Positions 51,085 through 57,474 of a DNA stretch of 57,474 bases are shown one piece after another. A program made the translations under genes and the position numbers. Origin of the DNA: Candidatus Ruania gallistercoris (GTDB lineage: Bacteria; Actinomycetota; Actinomycetes; Actinomycetales; Beutenbergiaceae). The stretch lies in NCBI GenBank assembly GCA_019116305.1, contig DXBY01000153.1, positions 1 to 57,474 of the forward strand, given 5' to 3'. The notes beneath the pieces are model-generated. The model made no database searches. It saw nothing but the letters and a program-made list of their open reading frames with translations, and was not told where the DNA came from. The number at the start of each line of letters is the position of its first letter. Position 1 is the stretch's first letter.

Positions 51085-53094
51085 ATGGCGGGTGTGACTA
51101 CCCGACCTGGACGCCTCGGCGTCGGCGTCGTCGGCGCCGGCCGCGTGGGCACCGTACTGGCCAATGCGCTGCGGTCCACCGGCCACGCTGTGGTCGGCGT
51201 CAGCGCCACGTCGCAGAACTCCCGCGACCGTGCCGATGCCCTCCTGCCGGGGGTGCCGGTCCTGGAGATTCCGGAGGTGGTCGAACGCAGCGAGCTGGTG
51301 CTGCTCACCGTGCCGGACGACGCCCTCGGTGAGCTGGTCGGCGGGCTGGCCTCGCTCGGTGCCTTCCAACCCGGCCAGCTGCTGGTGCACACGGCCGGCC
51401 GCTACGGGGTGGACATCCTCGCCCCGGCCCGCGCCAGCGGGGCGATCCCGCTGGCGATCCACCCGGCGATGACCTTCACCGGCACCAGTGTGGACCTCGG
51501 CCGGCTGGTCGGCGCCCCGTTCGCCGTCACCGCGGACCCGCCGGTGCTGCCGATCGCGCAGGCGCTGGTGGTGGAGATCGGCGGGGAGCCGGTGGTGTTG
51601 GCGGAGTCCGCCCGGGGTCTGTACCACGCGGCCCTCGCCCACGGCGCGAACCACCTCGTCACCCTGATCAGCCAGGCGATCCGGGTGCTCGCCGCCGCCG
51701 GGATCGACGACGGCGGTGCGCTGCTCACTCCGCTGCTCACCGCCGCCCTGGACGGCGCACTGCGCGGTGGTGAGACCAATCTCACCGGCCCGATCGTGCG
51801 AGGTGACGCCGGAACGGTCGCCGAGCACCTCGCTGCCCTGCGTGCTGCCGCCGCCGACCACCCGGACCTCGCGGACCTGCCGCCCAGCTACCACACCCTC
51901 GCCCGGGCCACAGTGCAGCGCGCCCTGGCCACGTTGCGCATCCACGAGCCCCAGGCGGCAGCACTGCTGGACGCGCTGGCTGTCCCCGGACCGGGCAGTA
52001 CGCCAGCGGCGCAGGTGAGCCAGCCGGTGCAGGCGGGCGGGCCCGTGGACCCGGCTCAGGTGAGCGGAGCACCAGACGCCACCAGCACACCCGAGCAGCC
52101 CCCGAGCAGCACCAGTGCCGGTGCGACGGCAGAGCCCGGCCGCCCCGCCGTCGTGCACACCATCTCCGAGCTACGCCAGGTGCGGGCGACCTGGCACGGA
52201 AGCACCGCCGTCGTGATGACGATGGGTGCGCTGCACGCCGGCCATCTCGCCCTGGTGCAGCACGCCCGTGAGGTGGCCGAGCATGTGATCGTGACCATCT
52301 TCGTCAACCCGTTGCAGTTCGGTGCTGGCGAGGATCTCAGCCGATACCCGCGCACGCTGGACGCTGACCTGCGCGACCTGACCGGAGAAGGGGTGGACCT
52401 GGTCTTCGCCCCCGCACCGGCCGAGATGTACCCCGACGGCGAACCGCAGGTCTGGGTGCGTGCCGGCACCATGGGGGAGGTGCTGGAGGGAGCGGCCCGG
52501 CCCGGTCACTTCGACGGGATGCTCACCGTGGTGAACAAGCTCTTGCACCTGACCGCGGCCGATGTGAGCGTGTTCGGACAGAAGGATGCCCAGCAGCTCG
52601 CCCTGGTCCGCCGGATGGTCGCCGACCAGAACCTGCCCACCCGGATCGACGCCGTCCCGATCGTGCGGGAGGCGGACGGACTGGCGTTGTCCAGCCGCAA
52701 CGTCTACCTCGATGACGCCGAGCGGGAGGCCGCGCTGGTGCTCTCCCGCACGGTCGCCGCCGGGGCTGAGGCCGCTGCCGAGGGGCTCCCGGCCGATCGG
52801 GTCCGGGCCGCGGCCCGAGCAGTGATGGCCGAAGCCGACCCGAGCCTGCGGGTGCAACCGGGTCGGAACAATGACGCTTCGGACGGTGTTGTACCGGGGC
52901 CGGAAGACGTGAACTTGGTCACCTGCGACTACCTCGAGCTGGTCGAGGAGGGCACCATGGAACCAGTAGCAGCACAGCGCTCCACCGGCAGCGCACTGCT
53001 CGTGACCGCCGCCCGTGTCGGGAGCACCCGGCTGCTGGACAATGCGATCGTGCACTGGCCCGAGGAGGGCCGGCCGATGGGAGAAGACCGATGA
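51085..53094 (+). CDS. panC: fusion of Rossmann/DUF2520 (ketopantoate-reductase-like) protein and pantothenate synthetase
   Basis: A 669-residue two-domain enzyme. Residues 10-300 are an NAD(P)-binding protein of the Rossmann-DUF2520 type: [17 protein letters not shown] (13-29), [11 protein letters not shown], and [20 protein letters not shown] helices. Such proteins have been proposed as alternative ketopantoate reductases (PanG-like). Residues 301-352 are a Pro/Ser linker. Residues 353-669 are PanC, joining pantoate and beta-alanine: [16 protein letters not shown] with HAGH (384-387), [19 protein letters not shown], and [19 protein letters not shown] 51085 is used; GTG 51094 could be a leaderless start after CACAAT. 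It overlaps panD by 4 bases. The fusion places the steps before and after pantoate in one chain. PanG activity is inferred. Confidence 0.93.
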   Translation: MAGVTTRPGRLGVGVVGAGRVGTVLANALRSTGHAVVGVSATSQNSRDRADALLPGVPVLEIPEVVERSELVLLTVPDDALGELVGGLASLGAFQPGQLLVHTAGRYGVDILAPARASGAIPLAIHPAMTFTGTSVDLGRLVGAPFAVTADPPVLPIAQALVVEIGGEPVVLAESARGLYHAALAHGANHLVTLISQAIRVLAAAGIDDGGALLTPLLTAALDGALRGGETNLTGPIVRGDAGTVAEHLAALRAAAADHPDLADLPPSYHTLARATVQRALATLRIHEPQAAALLDALAVPGPGSTPAAQVSQPVQAGGPVDPAQVSGAPDATSTPEQPPSSTSAGATAEPGRPAVVHTISELRQVRATWHGSTAVVMTMGALHAGHLALVQHAREVAEHVIVTIFVNPLQFGAGEDLSRYPRTLDADLRDLTGEGVDLVFAPAPAEMYPDGEPQVWVRAGTMGEVLEGAARPGHFDGMLTVVNKLLHLTAADVSVFGQKDAQQLALVRRMVADQNLPTRIDAVPIVREADGLALSSRNVYLDDAEREAALVLSRTVAAGAEAAAEGLPADRVRAAARAVMAEADPSLRVQPGRNNDASDGVVPGPEDVNLVTCDYLELVEEGTMEPVAAQRSTGSALLVTAARVGSTRLLDNAIVHWPEEGRPMGEDR

Positions 53095-53528
53095 CCAGTC
53101 TGATGCGTCCGATGATGGTGGGCAAGATCCACCGCGCCACCGTGACCCAGGCCGACCTGCACTACGTCGGCTCGATCACCATCGATGCCGACCTGCTCAC
53201 CGCGGCCGACCTGCTCGAGGGCCAGCAGGTGGACGTCGTCGACATCACCAACGGGTCCCGGTTGACCACCTACGCGATCGCCGGCCCGGCCGGGTCGGGG
53301 CAGGTGTGTATCAACGGCGCGGCCGCCCACCACGTCCACCCAGGCGATCTGGTGATCATCATCGGCTACGGGGTGCTCTCCGATGCCGAGGCCCGCAGCT
53401 ACGACCCGCACGTGGTGCACGTGGACGGCGAGAACCGAATCGTGGCGCTCGGTGGCGACCCCGGAGCGGTCCCCGCCGGCAGCGGTCTGGCTACTGCCGC
53501 AGTGGGCTGGCACACCAGCGTGCACTGA
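53091..53528 (+). CDS. panD: aspartate 1-decarboxylase
   Basis: Cytoplasmic pyruvoyl enzyme of 145 residues making beta-alanine for pantothenate. Self-cleavage should occur between Gly27 and Ser28 in [10 protein letters not shown], giving the pyruvoyl group on Ser28. [13 protein letters not shown] is the conserved start, and [21 protein letters not shown] plus [10 protein letters not shown] follow. ATG 53091 overlaps the panC stop (ATGA), so substrate supply for PanC is co-translated with it. The length is normal. Confidence 0.95.
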   Translation: MTSLMRPMMVGKIHRATVTQADLHYVGSITIDADLLTAADLLEGQQVDVVDITNGSRLTTYAIAGPAGSGQVCINGAAAHHVHPGDLVIIIGYGVLSDAEARSYDPHVVHVDGENRIVALGGDPGAVPAGSGLATAAVGWHTSVH

Positions 53529-53544
53529 TGTGGCCGGGTGATCG

Positions 53545-53557
53545 TACGATTGAGGGG
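53545..53557 (+). promoter_or_regulatory. leaderless promoter of lysS
   Basis: The -10 hexamer TACGAT (53545-53550) ends 6 bases before the GTG start at 53557, so transcription should begin on or next to the start codon. No SD could precede it. The -35 is weak. Confidence 0.6.
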
Positions 53558-55107
53558 TGACCGAGACCGCCGAGAACCCCGCCACCGCCCCAGCCGAGAC
53601 TGACGAGCACACCGTCGACGGCGTGACCGCACCGGAACAGGTACGGGTGCGGCTGGCCAAGCGGGAGCGGATGCTGGCGGCCGGGATCGAGCCCTATCCG
53701 GTGGGAGTGCCGCTCACGCACACCATTGCCGAGGTGCGCCGGCAGTACGACGACGTCCTGGCGCCCGGCGAGGAGACCCAGGACGAGGTCGGGGTCTCCG
53801 GCCGGGTGGTGTACCTGCGCAACACCGGCAAGCTGTGCTTCGTCACCGTGCAGGACGGCGCCGGGAACACACTGCAGTACATGATCTCCCAGCGGGAGAT
53901 CGGCGAGGAGTCGATGGCGGACTTCAAGGCCGACGTCGACCTGGGCGACCACCTGTTCGCCCGCGGTCGGGTGATCGCCTCCCGACGCGGGGAGCTGTCC
54001 GTGTTCGTGGACTCCTGGACGCTCGCGGCCAAGGCGTTGCGGCCGCTGCCCGCGCTGCACAAGGACTCCTCCGAGGAGAACCGGGTGCGCCGTCGGCATG
54101 TGGACCTGATTGCGCGGCCGGCCGCACGGGAGATGATCCGCCTGCGGGCCGCCGTCGTGCGCTCGTTGCGGGAGACGTTCCACCAGCGGGACTTCATCGA
54201 GCTGGAGACGCCGATGCTGCAGACGATGCACGGGGGTGCCGCGGCTCGCCCGTTCTCGACCCATATGAATGCGTTCGATATTGAGCTCTATCTGCGGATC
54301 GCACCAGAACTCTTCCTCAAGCGGGCAGTCGTGGGCGGTATCGAGCGCGTCTTCGAGATCAACCGGAACTTCCGCAACGAAGGTGCTGATTCCACCCATT
54401 CCCCAGAGTTCGCGATGGTGGAAGCCTATGAGGCTTATGGTGACTACAACACGATGGCCGCCCTTACCCGGCACCTCGTGGTGACCGCTGCCGAGGATGC
54501 GTTCGGTACCACAGTGCTGACCCTTGCGGACGGCACGGAGTATGACATCGGCGGGGAATGGTCCGATATTCAACTATACCCATCGCTCTCGGCGGCCTGT
54601 GGTGAGGAGATCACTCCGGCCACCCCACTGGAACGTCTTCTGGCCTTGGCCGACCAAGCAGGTCTGTCCATCGATCCCAAGACGGCGATCAGTGGAAAGG
54701 TCGCCGAAGAGCTCTGGGAGCACTTTGTCGGAGACACCCTGCATGTCCCCACGTTCGTGCGTGACTTTCCGATCGATACCTCACCACTGACCCGGGCGCA
54801 CCGTTCCATCCCGGGTGTTGCCGAGAAATGGGACTTGTACGTGCGCGGATTCGAGCTGGCCACTGCCTACTCGGAGCTGGTCGACCCCGTGGTGCAGCGG
54901 GAGCGTTTCGAGGCGCAGGCCCGCCTGGCTGCACGGGGGGATGAGGAAGCGATGGGCGTGGATGAGGAGTTCCTGCAGGCGATGGAGTACGGAATGCCCC
55001 CCTCCGGTGGAATGGGCATGGGTCTGGACCGGTTGTTGATGGCCCTGACCGGTTTGGGTATCCGGGAGACGATTCCGTTCCCGCTGGTGAAGCCGTTGGA
55101 GCAGTGA
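53557..55107 (+). CDS. lysS: lysyl-tRNA synthetase, class II
   Basis: Cytoplasmic enzyme of 516 residues charging tRNA-Lys. An OB-fold anticodon domain covers about 60-165 ([24 protein letters not shown] region). Class II motif 1 is near FIELETPML, motif 2 is [20 protein letters not shown], and motif 3 is [22 protein letters not shown] near the end. GTG 53557 is set by the leaderless -10. From about base 54,250 to the stop, codons end in A or T far more often (for example GATATTGAG, CAACTATACCC, GAAATGGGAC) than in the first half or in the genes before. This suggests that the catalytic half was replaced by recombination from a lower-GC or differently biased relative. All motifs remain intact. 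Confidence 0.95.
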   Translation: MTETAENPATAPAETDEHTVDGVTAPEQVRVRLAKRERMLAAGIEPYPVGVPLTHTIAEVRRQYDDVLAPGEETQDEVGVSGRVVYLRNTGKLCFVTVQDGAGNTLQYMISQREIGEESMADFKADVDLGDHLFARGRVIASRRGELSVFVDSWTLAAKALRPLPALHKDSSEENRVRRRHVDLIARPAAREMIRLRAAVVRSLRETFHQRDFIELETPMLQTMHGGAAARPFSTHMNAFDIELYLRIAPELFLKRAVVGGIERVFEINRNFRNEGADSTHSPEFAMVEAYEAYGDYNTMAALTRHLVVTAAEDAFGTTVLTLADGTEYDIGGEWSDIQLYPSLSAACGEEITPATPLERLLALADQAGLSIDPKTAISGKVAEELWEHFVGDTLHVPTFVRDFPIDTSPLTRAHRSIPGVAEKWDLYVRGFELATAYSELVDPVVQRERFEAQARLAARGDEEAMGVDEEFLQAMEYGMPPSGGMGMGLDRLLMALTGLGIRETIPFPLVKPLEQ

Positions 55108-55277
55108 TGGCAAGCTTCACCGACATCGTCGTTGCGCTGGCGCCGCCGTTGGGTTTAGCCACGCTCTTCCTTATTGCCATTCGCACGATGATCACGGCCG
55201 ATCGGCGGGAACGGCGGGCGCAGGCACGCTTCGAAGCTGAACAGAGTGAGGAGAAGGGGAGCTCGACCGAATCCTGA
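55107..55277 (+). CDS. small single-pass membrane protein downstream of lysS
   Basis: A 56-residue frame whose ATG (55107) overlaps the lysS TGA (TGATG). It has a hydrophobic helix at about 7-25 (IVVALAPPLGLATLFLIAI), then a strongly charged tail (TADRRERRAQARFEAEQSEEK). Initiation by coupling and the clean helix-plus-tail layout support a real gene, and small membrane proteins of this form are familiar between lysS and lsr2 in actinobacteria. The function is unknown. Confidence 0.68.
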   Translation: MASFTDIVVALAPPLGLATLFLIAIRTMITADRRERRAQARFEAEQSEEKGSSTES

Positions 55278-55291
55278 TTCGTTCATTAGCT

Positions 55292-55319
55292 TTGACATCG
55301 TTGCCGACATCGTGACAAT
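55292..55319 (+). promoter_or_regulatory. lsr2 promoter
   Basis: -35 TTGACA (55292-55297, consensus), 16-base spacer, -10 GACAAT (55314-55319). It lies in the 96-base gap before lsr2, about 55 bases upstream of its ATG. It is the closest match to a consensus vegetative promoter in the right third of the window. Confidence 0.65.
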
Positions 55320-55373
55320 CTTGTTTCCCGCGTGGCGCTCGCCGCGACGAAATCTGCGACGAAGGAAACTGCG

Positions 55374-55700
55374 ATGGCTCAGAAAGTCCGCGTCCTGCTC
55401 ATCGACGATGTCGATGGTTCGGATGCAGAAGAGACCGTGACGTTTGCGCTCGACGGCGTCACCTACGAGATCGACCTGAACGCGAAGAACGCCGCAAAGC
55501 TTCGCGACGCTTTCGCGCCATGGGTCGCATCGGGCCGACGCAGCGGTGGCCGAAAGATCTCCGGCCGCCGGGGCACAGTGCGCAGCGGCCCCTCCGATTC
55601 CCAGAAGATTCGGGAATGGGCCAAGGAGAACGGCTACAAGGTCAGCGACCGCGGCCGGGTCTCCACCGAGATCCGCGAGGCCTACGCCAAGGCACACTGA
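55374..55700 (+). CDS. lsr2: Lsr2 nucleoid-associated xenogeneic silencer
   Basis: DNA-bridging protein of 108 residues that binds AT-rich, often foreign DNA and silences it. The N-terminal dimerisation strand pair is VRVLLIDDVDGSDAEETVTFALDG (6-29). A linker SGRRSGGRKISGRRG is followed by the DNA-binding domain with IREWAKENGYKVSDRGRVSTEI (79-100), whose RGR loop (93-95) enters the minor groove. ATG 55374 has GAAGGA 7 bases upstream; the open frame to 55332 adds an unlikely N-terminus. Its place after lysS is the common actinobacterial position. Confidence 0.95.
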   Translation: MAQKVRVLLIDDVDGSDAEETVTFALDGVTYEIDLNAKNAAKLRDAFAPWVASGRRSGGRKISGRRGTVRSGPSDSQKIREWAKENGYKVSDRGRVSTEIREAYAKAH

Positions 55701-55714
55701 CCGAGCGTCAGCAG

Positions 55715-55750
55715 TTCATGGCACTCCATCGTAGGGTGGGGTGCCATGAA
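55715..55750 (+). promoter_or_regulatory. inverted repeat over the start codon of the lactonase gene
   Basis: TTCATGGCAC (55715-55724) is perfectly complementary to GTGCCATGAA (55741-55750), which contains the ATG at 55746. A folded message would hide the start codon, and at the DNA level it could be an operator. TAGGGT (55732-55737) between the arms could be a -10 for a nearly leaderless message, in which case only the operator reading applies. Confidence 0.45.
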
Positions 55751-56759
55751 CACGTTGCGCCAGTTCTGGATCGGGACGAAGGCCCAGGACAAGTCCAGTG
55801 GCATCTGGCGGTTTCAGCGCGAACCCAGTGCTTCGTGGAGCGAGGTGACCGCTACGCTGATGGCCGTCGCGCCGATGCCGACCTTCCTCGCCGTGCACCC
55901 GCACGCCGAGCGCCTGTACGCCGTCGGCGAGGGCAGGAAGGGCGGGGTGGCCTCCTACAACGTCGGTACCGACTGCTCGCTGCATCGGACCGGCACCGTG
56001 GCCAGCGGGGGTGAGGGGCCCTGCCACCTGCTGGTCCACCCGCAGGGGCACTGGGTATACGTGGCCAACTACGGTGACGGCACCCTGGCTGCCATCGAGC
56101 TCACCGAGGCCGGCGACGTCGACGAGTTTGTACGCACCTACACCCACAGCGGGTCGGGGCCGGTTGCCGACCGGCAGGAGCGCTCGCATGCTCACTTCTG
56201 CGCACTCAGTCCCGGTCGGGACTGGCTGATCGTGACTGATCTGGGCACCGACCAGCTGCGCGCCTACCCGCTGGACGACGGTCTGCCGGAGGACGAGCCG
56301 GTGCTGACCGCACTGCCCGCCGGGTTCGGACCGCGGCACCTGGCGATGGCCGGCGACTACCTGTACGTGGCTGGTGAGCTCAGTGGTGAGGTGGCCACGA
56401 TCGCCTGGGACGAGGGCAACGGAGAAGGTGAGGTGCTGCACCTGGAGCCGGCGTCCGTGGCCGAAGGCCTGCACCAGCTCTCGCACATCGAACGATCCGG
56501 TGACCGGCTGTTCGTCGGTGTGCGCGGCGTGGACACACTCGCCACTCTGGCGATCGCTGAGGACGGCACGCGCACGTCGCTGCTCGGGGAGGTCGCCACC
56601 GGTGCCTGGCCCCGTCACCTGAACGTGGCCGGTGATCACGTGCTCGTGGCCGCGGAGAACGGCGATGTGGTCGCCGTGCACCCGATCGTCGACGGTCAGG
56701 CCGGCGAGGTCGCCCACGAGATCGCGGTGCCCGGGCCGATGTGCGTGCTGCCGATGTGA
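55746..56759 (+). CDS. lactonase family protein (6-phosphogluconolactonase / YbhE type)
   Basis: Cytoplasmic seven-bladed propeller of 337 residues. Family marks are [19 protein letters not shown] near 40, [55 protein letters not shown] and [21 protein letters not shown]. Members hydrolyse 6-phosphogluconolactone (Pgl) or muconate-type lactones. ATG 55746 follows AGGGTGGGG closely. It has no relation to the secreted propellers of the left region beyond the fold. Next to gpmA, a place in central carbon metabolism is reasonable. Confidence 0.9.
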   Translation: MNTLRQFWIGTKAQDKSSGIWRFQREPSASWSEVTATLMAVAPMPTFLAVHPHAERLYAVGEGRKGGVASYNVGTDCSLHRTGTVASGGEGPCHLLVHPQGHWVYVANYGDGTLAAIELTEAGDVDEFVRTYTHSGSGPVADRQERSHAHFCALSPGRDWLIVTDLGTDQLRAYPLDDGLPEDEPVLTALPAGFGPRHLAMAGDYLYVAGELSGEVATIAWDEGNGEGEVLHLEPASVAEGLHQLSHIERSGDRLFVGVRGVDTLATLAIAEDGTRTSLLGEVATGAWPRHLNVAGDHVLVAAENGDVVAVHPIVDGQAGEVAHEIAVPGPMCVLPM

Positions 56760-56835
56760 CCTGCCCGAGCGCCGACCGCGACGTCGGTGGTTGCGGGTGG
56801 CGGGTGTGGTACCTGCGATGCGGCACACTGGAACC

Positions 56836-57474
56836 ATGACCTACACCCTGGTACTGCTCCGCCACGGCGAGAGCGAGTGGAACGCGAAGAACCTGTTCAC
56901 CGGCTGGGTGGACGTACCGCTCTCGGAGAAGGGCGTCGCCGAGGCGGAGCGCGGCGGTGAGCTGCTCACCGCCGCCGGTGTGCTCCCGGATGTGGTGCAC
57001 ACCTCGCTGCTCCGCCGGGCGATCACCACCGCGAACCTCTCGCTGAACGCGGCCGACCGGCACTGGATCGACGTCAAGCGGTCCTGGCGGCTGAACGAGC
57101 GGCACTACGGGGCGTTGCAGGGCAAGGACAAGAAGCAGATCCGGGATGAGTTCGGCGAGGAGCAGTTCATGACCTGGCGGCGCTCCTACGATGTGCCCCC
57201 GCCACCGATCGAGCCCGGCACGGAGTACTCCCAGGACGCCGACCCGCGGTATGCCGGGGAGCCGATCCCGGCCACCGAGTGCCTCAAGGATGTGCTCGGT
57301 CGCGCACTGCCGTACTGGGAGAGCGCCGTGGTGCCCGATCTGCGCGCAGGCAAAGTGGTGCTGGTGGCCGCGCACGGCAACTCCTTGCGGGCGATCATCA
57401 AGCACCTGGACGGCATCGACGACGAGACGATCGCCGGGCTGAACGTGCCCACCGGGATCCCGCTGGTCTATGAG
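56836..57474 (+). CDS. gpmA: 2,3-bisphosphoglycerate-dependent phosphoglycerate mutase (3' end outside window)
   Basis: Cytoplasmic glycolytic enzyme interconverting 3- and 2-phosphoglycerate. The first 213 residues of about 248 are present and open to the window edge. [21 protein letters not shown] has the phospho-accepting His10 in [30 protein letters not shown] with the acid Glu, and [16 protein letters not shown] with the second His complete the site. The length and ERHYGxLQG motif fit the cofactor-dependent GpmA rather than a generic histidine phosphatase. The start is ATG 56836. Confidence 0.95.
   Translation, partial: MTYTLVLLRHGESEWNAKNLFTGWVDVPLSEKGVAEAERGGELLTAAGVLPDVVHTSLLRRAITTANLSLNAADRHWIDVKRSWRLNERHYGALQGKDKKQIRDEFGEEQFMTWRRSYDVPPPPIEPGTEYSQDADPRYAGEPIPATECLKDVLGRALPYWESAVVPDLRAGKVVLVAAHGNSLRAIIKHLDGIDDETIAGLNVPTGIPLVYE

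Noticed and set aside
1-57474. tRNA or rRNA genes, insertion sequences, prophage or attachment sites.
   Set aside because: No cloverleaf, rRNA segment, transposase, integrase or flanking target duplication was recognised on either strand. Short tRNAs could still be missed by eye.

Overview
The window is high-GC DNA from an actinobacterium. Supporting signs are the Lsr2 nucleoid protein, a mycothiol-dependent maleylpyruvate-isomerase-family protein, a DUF3180 protein in the folate operon, an F420-associated-type zincin next to tilS, many GTG starts and at least one probable leaderless gene. Gene order and protein style suggest order Micrococcales, perhaps near Ruania, Beutenbergia or Georgenia. 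That placement is an inference and was not tested.

Left third (1 to about 20,500) is an accessory carbohydrate-use region. It begins inside an operon holding the end of an ABC permease, a fused DppD/DppF-type ATPase and two Gfo/Idh/MocA dehydrogenases. A CPBP membrane protease follows on the other strand. Next come a CUT1 sugar importer (lipoprotein plus two permeases), a LacI-family repressor, and two paralogous large secreted beta-propeller proteins. The second propeller heads an operon with a D-2-hydroxyacid dehydrogenase, an enolase-superfamily enzyme and an alpha/beta hydrolase. An AGE-family epimerase and a NagB-type glucosamine-6-phosphate deaminase are divergently transcribed at the end. 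Seven near-identical GCAACCGGTTGC sites lie at the five promoters of this region and in front of lacI, so it reads as one LacI regulon. I infer that it takes up and degrades a hexosamine- and/or sugar-acid-containing glycan.

Middle third (20,500 to 39,500) is mixed. It holds a one-TM proline-rich protein, a three-module FAD/Fe-S D-2-hydroxyacid (D-lactate or D-2-hydroxyglutarate type) dehydrogenase, a hypothetical protein with a possible RAMA-like C-terminal domain, a mycothiol-dependent-type enzyme and a third Gfo/Idh/MocA protein. The methionine pair metY-metX lies behind a long structured leader. An ArsR/SRPBCC/SDR operon sits behind a perfect operator. An NlpC/P60 cell-wall hydrolase, a RibD/DHFR-like reductase, inorganic pyrophosphatase, a PBP4-type DD-carboxypeptidase and an NCS1 nucleobase permease complete it.

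Right third (39,600 to the end) is the conserved actinobacterial housekeeping block. Its order is zincin, tilS, hpt, ftsH, folE, folP, a folB-folK fusion, DUF3180, two PH-domain membrane proteins, a ketopantoate-reductase-like/panC fusion, panD, lysS, a 56-residue membrane protein, lsr2, a lactonase and gpmA (cut by the window end). The genes mostly overlap by 1 to 11 bases, so translation is probably coupled. Points of interest are a possible 33-codon leader ORF overlapping ftsH, the two fusions, a 17-bp palindrome closing the folate operon, and lysS, whose distal half uses codons unlike its proximal half.
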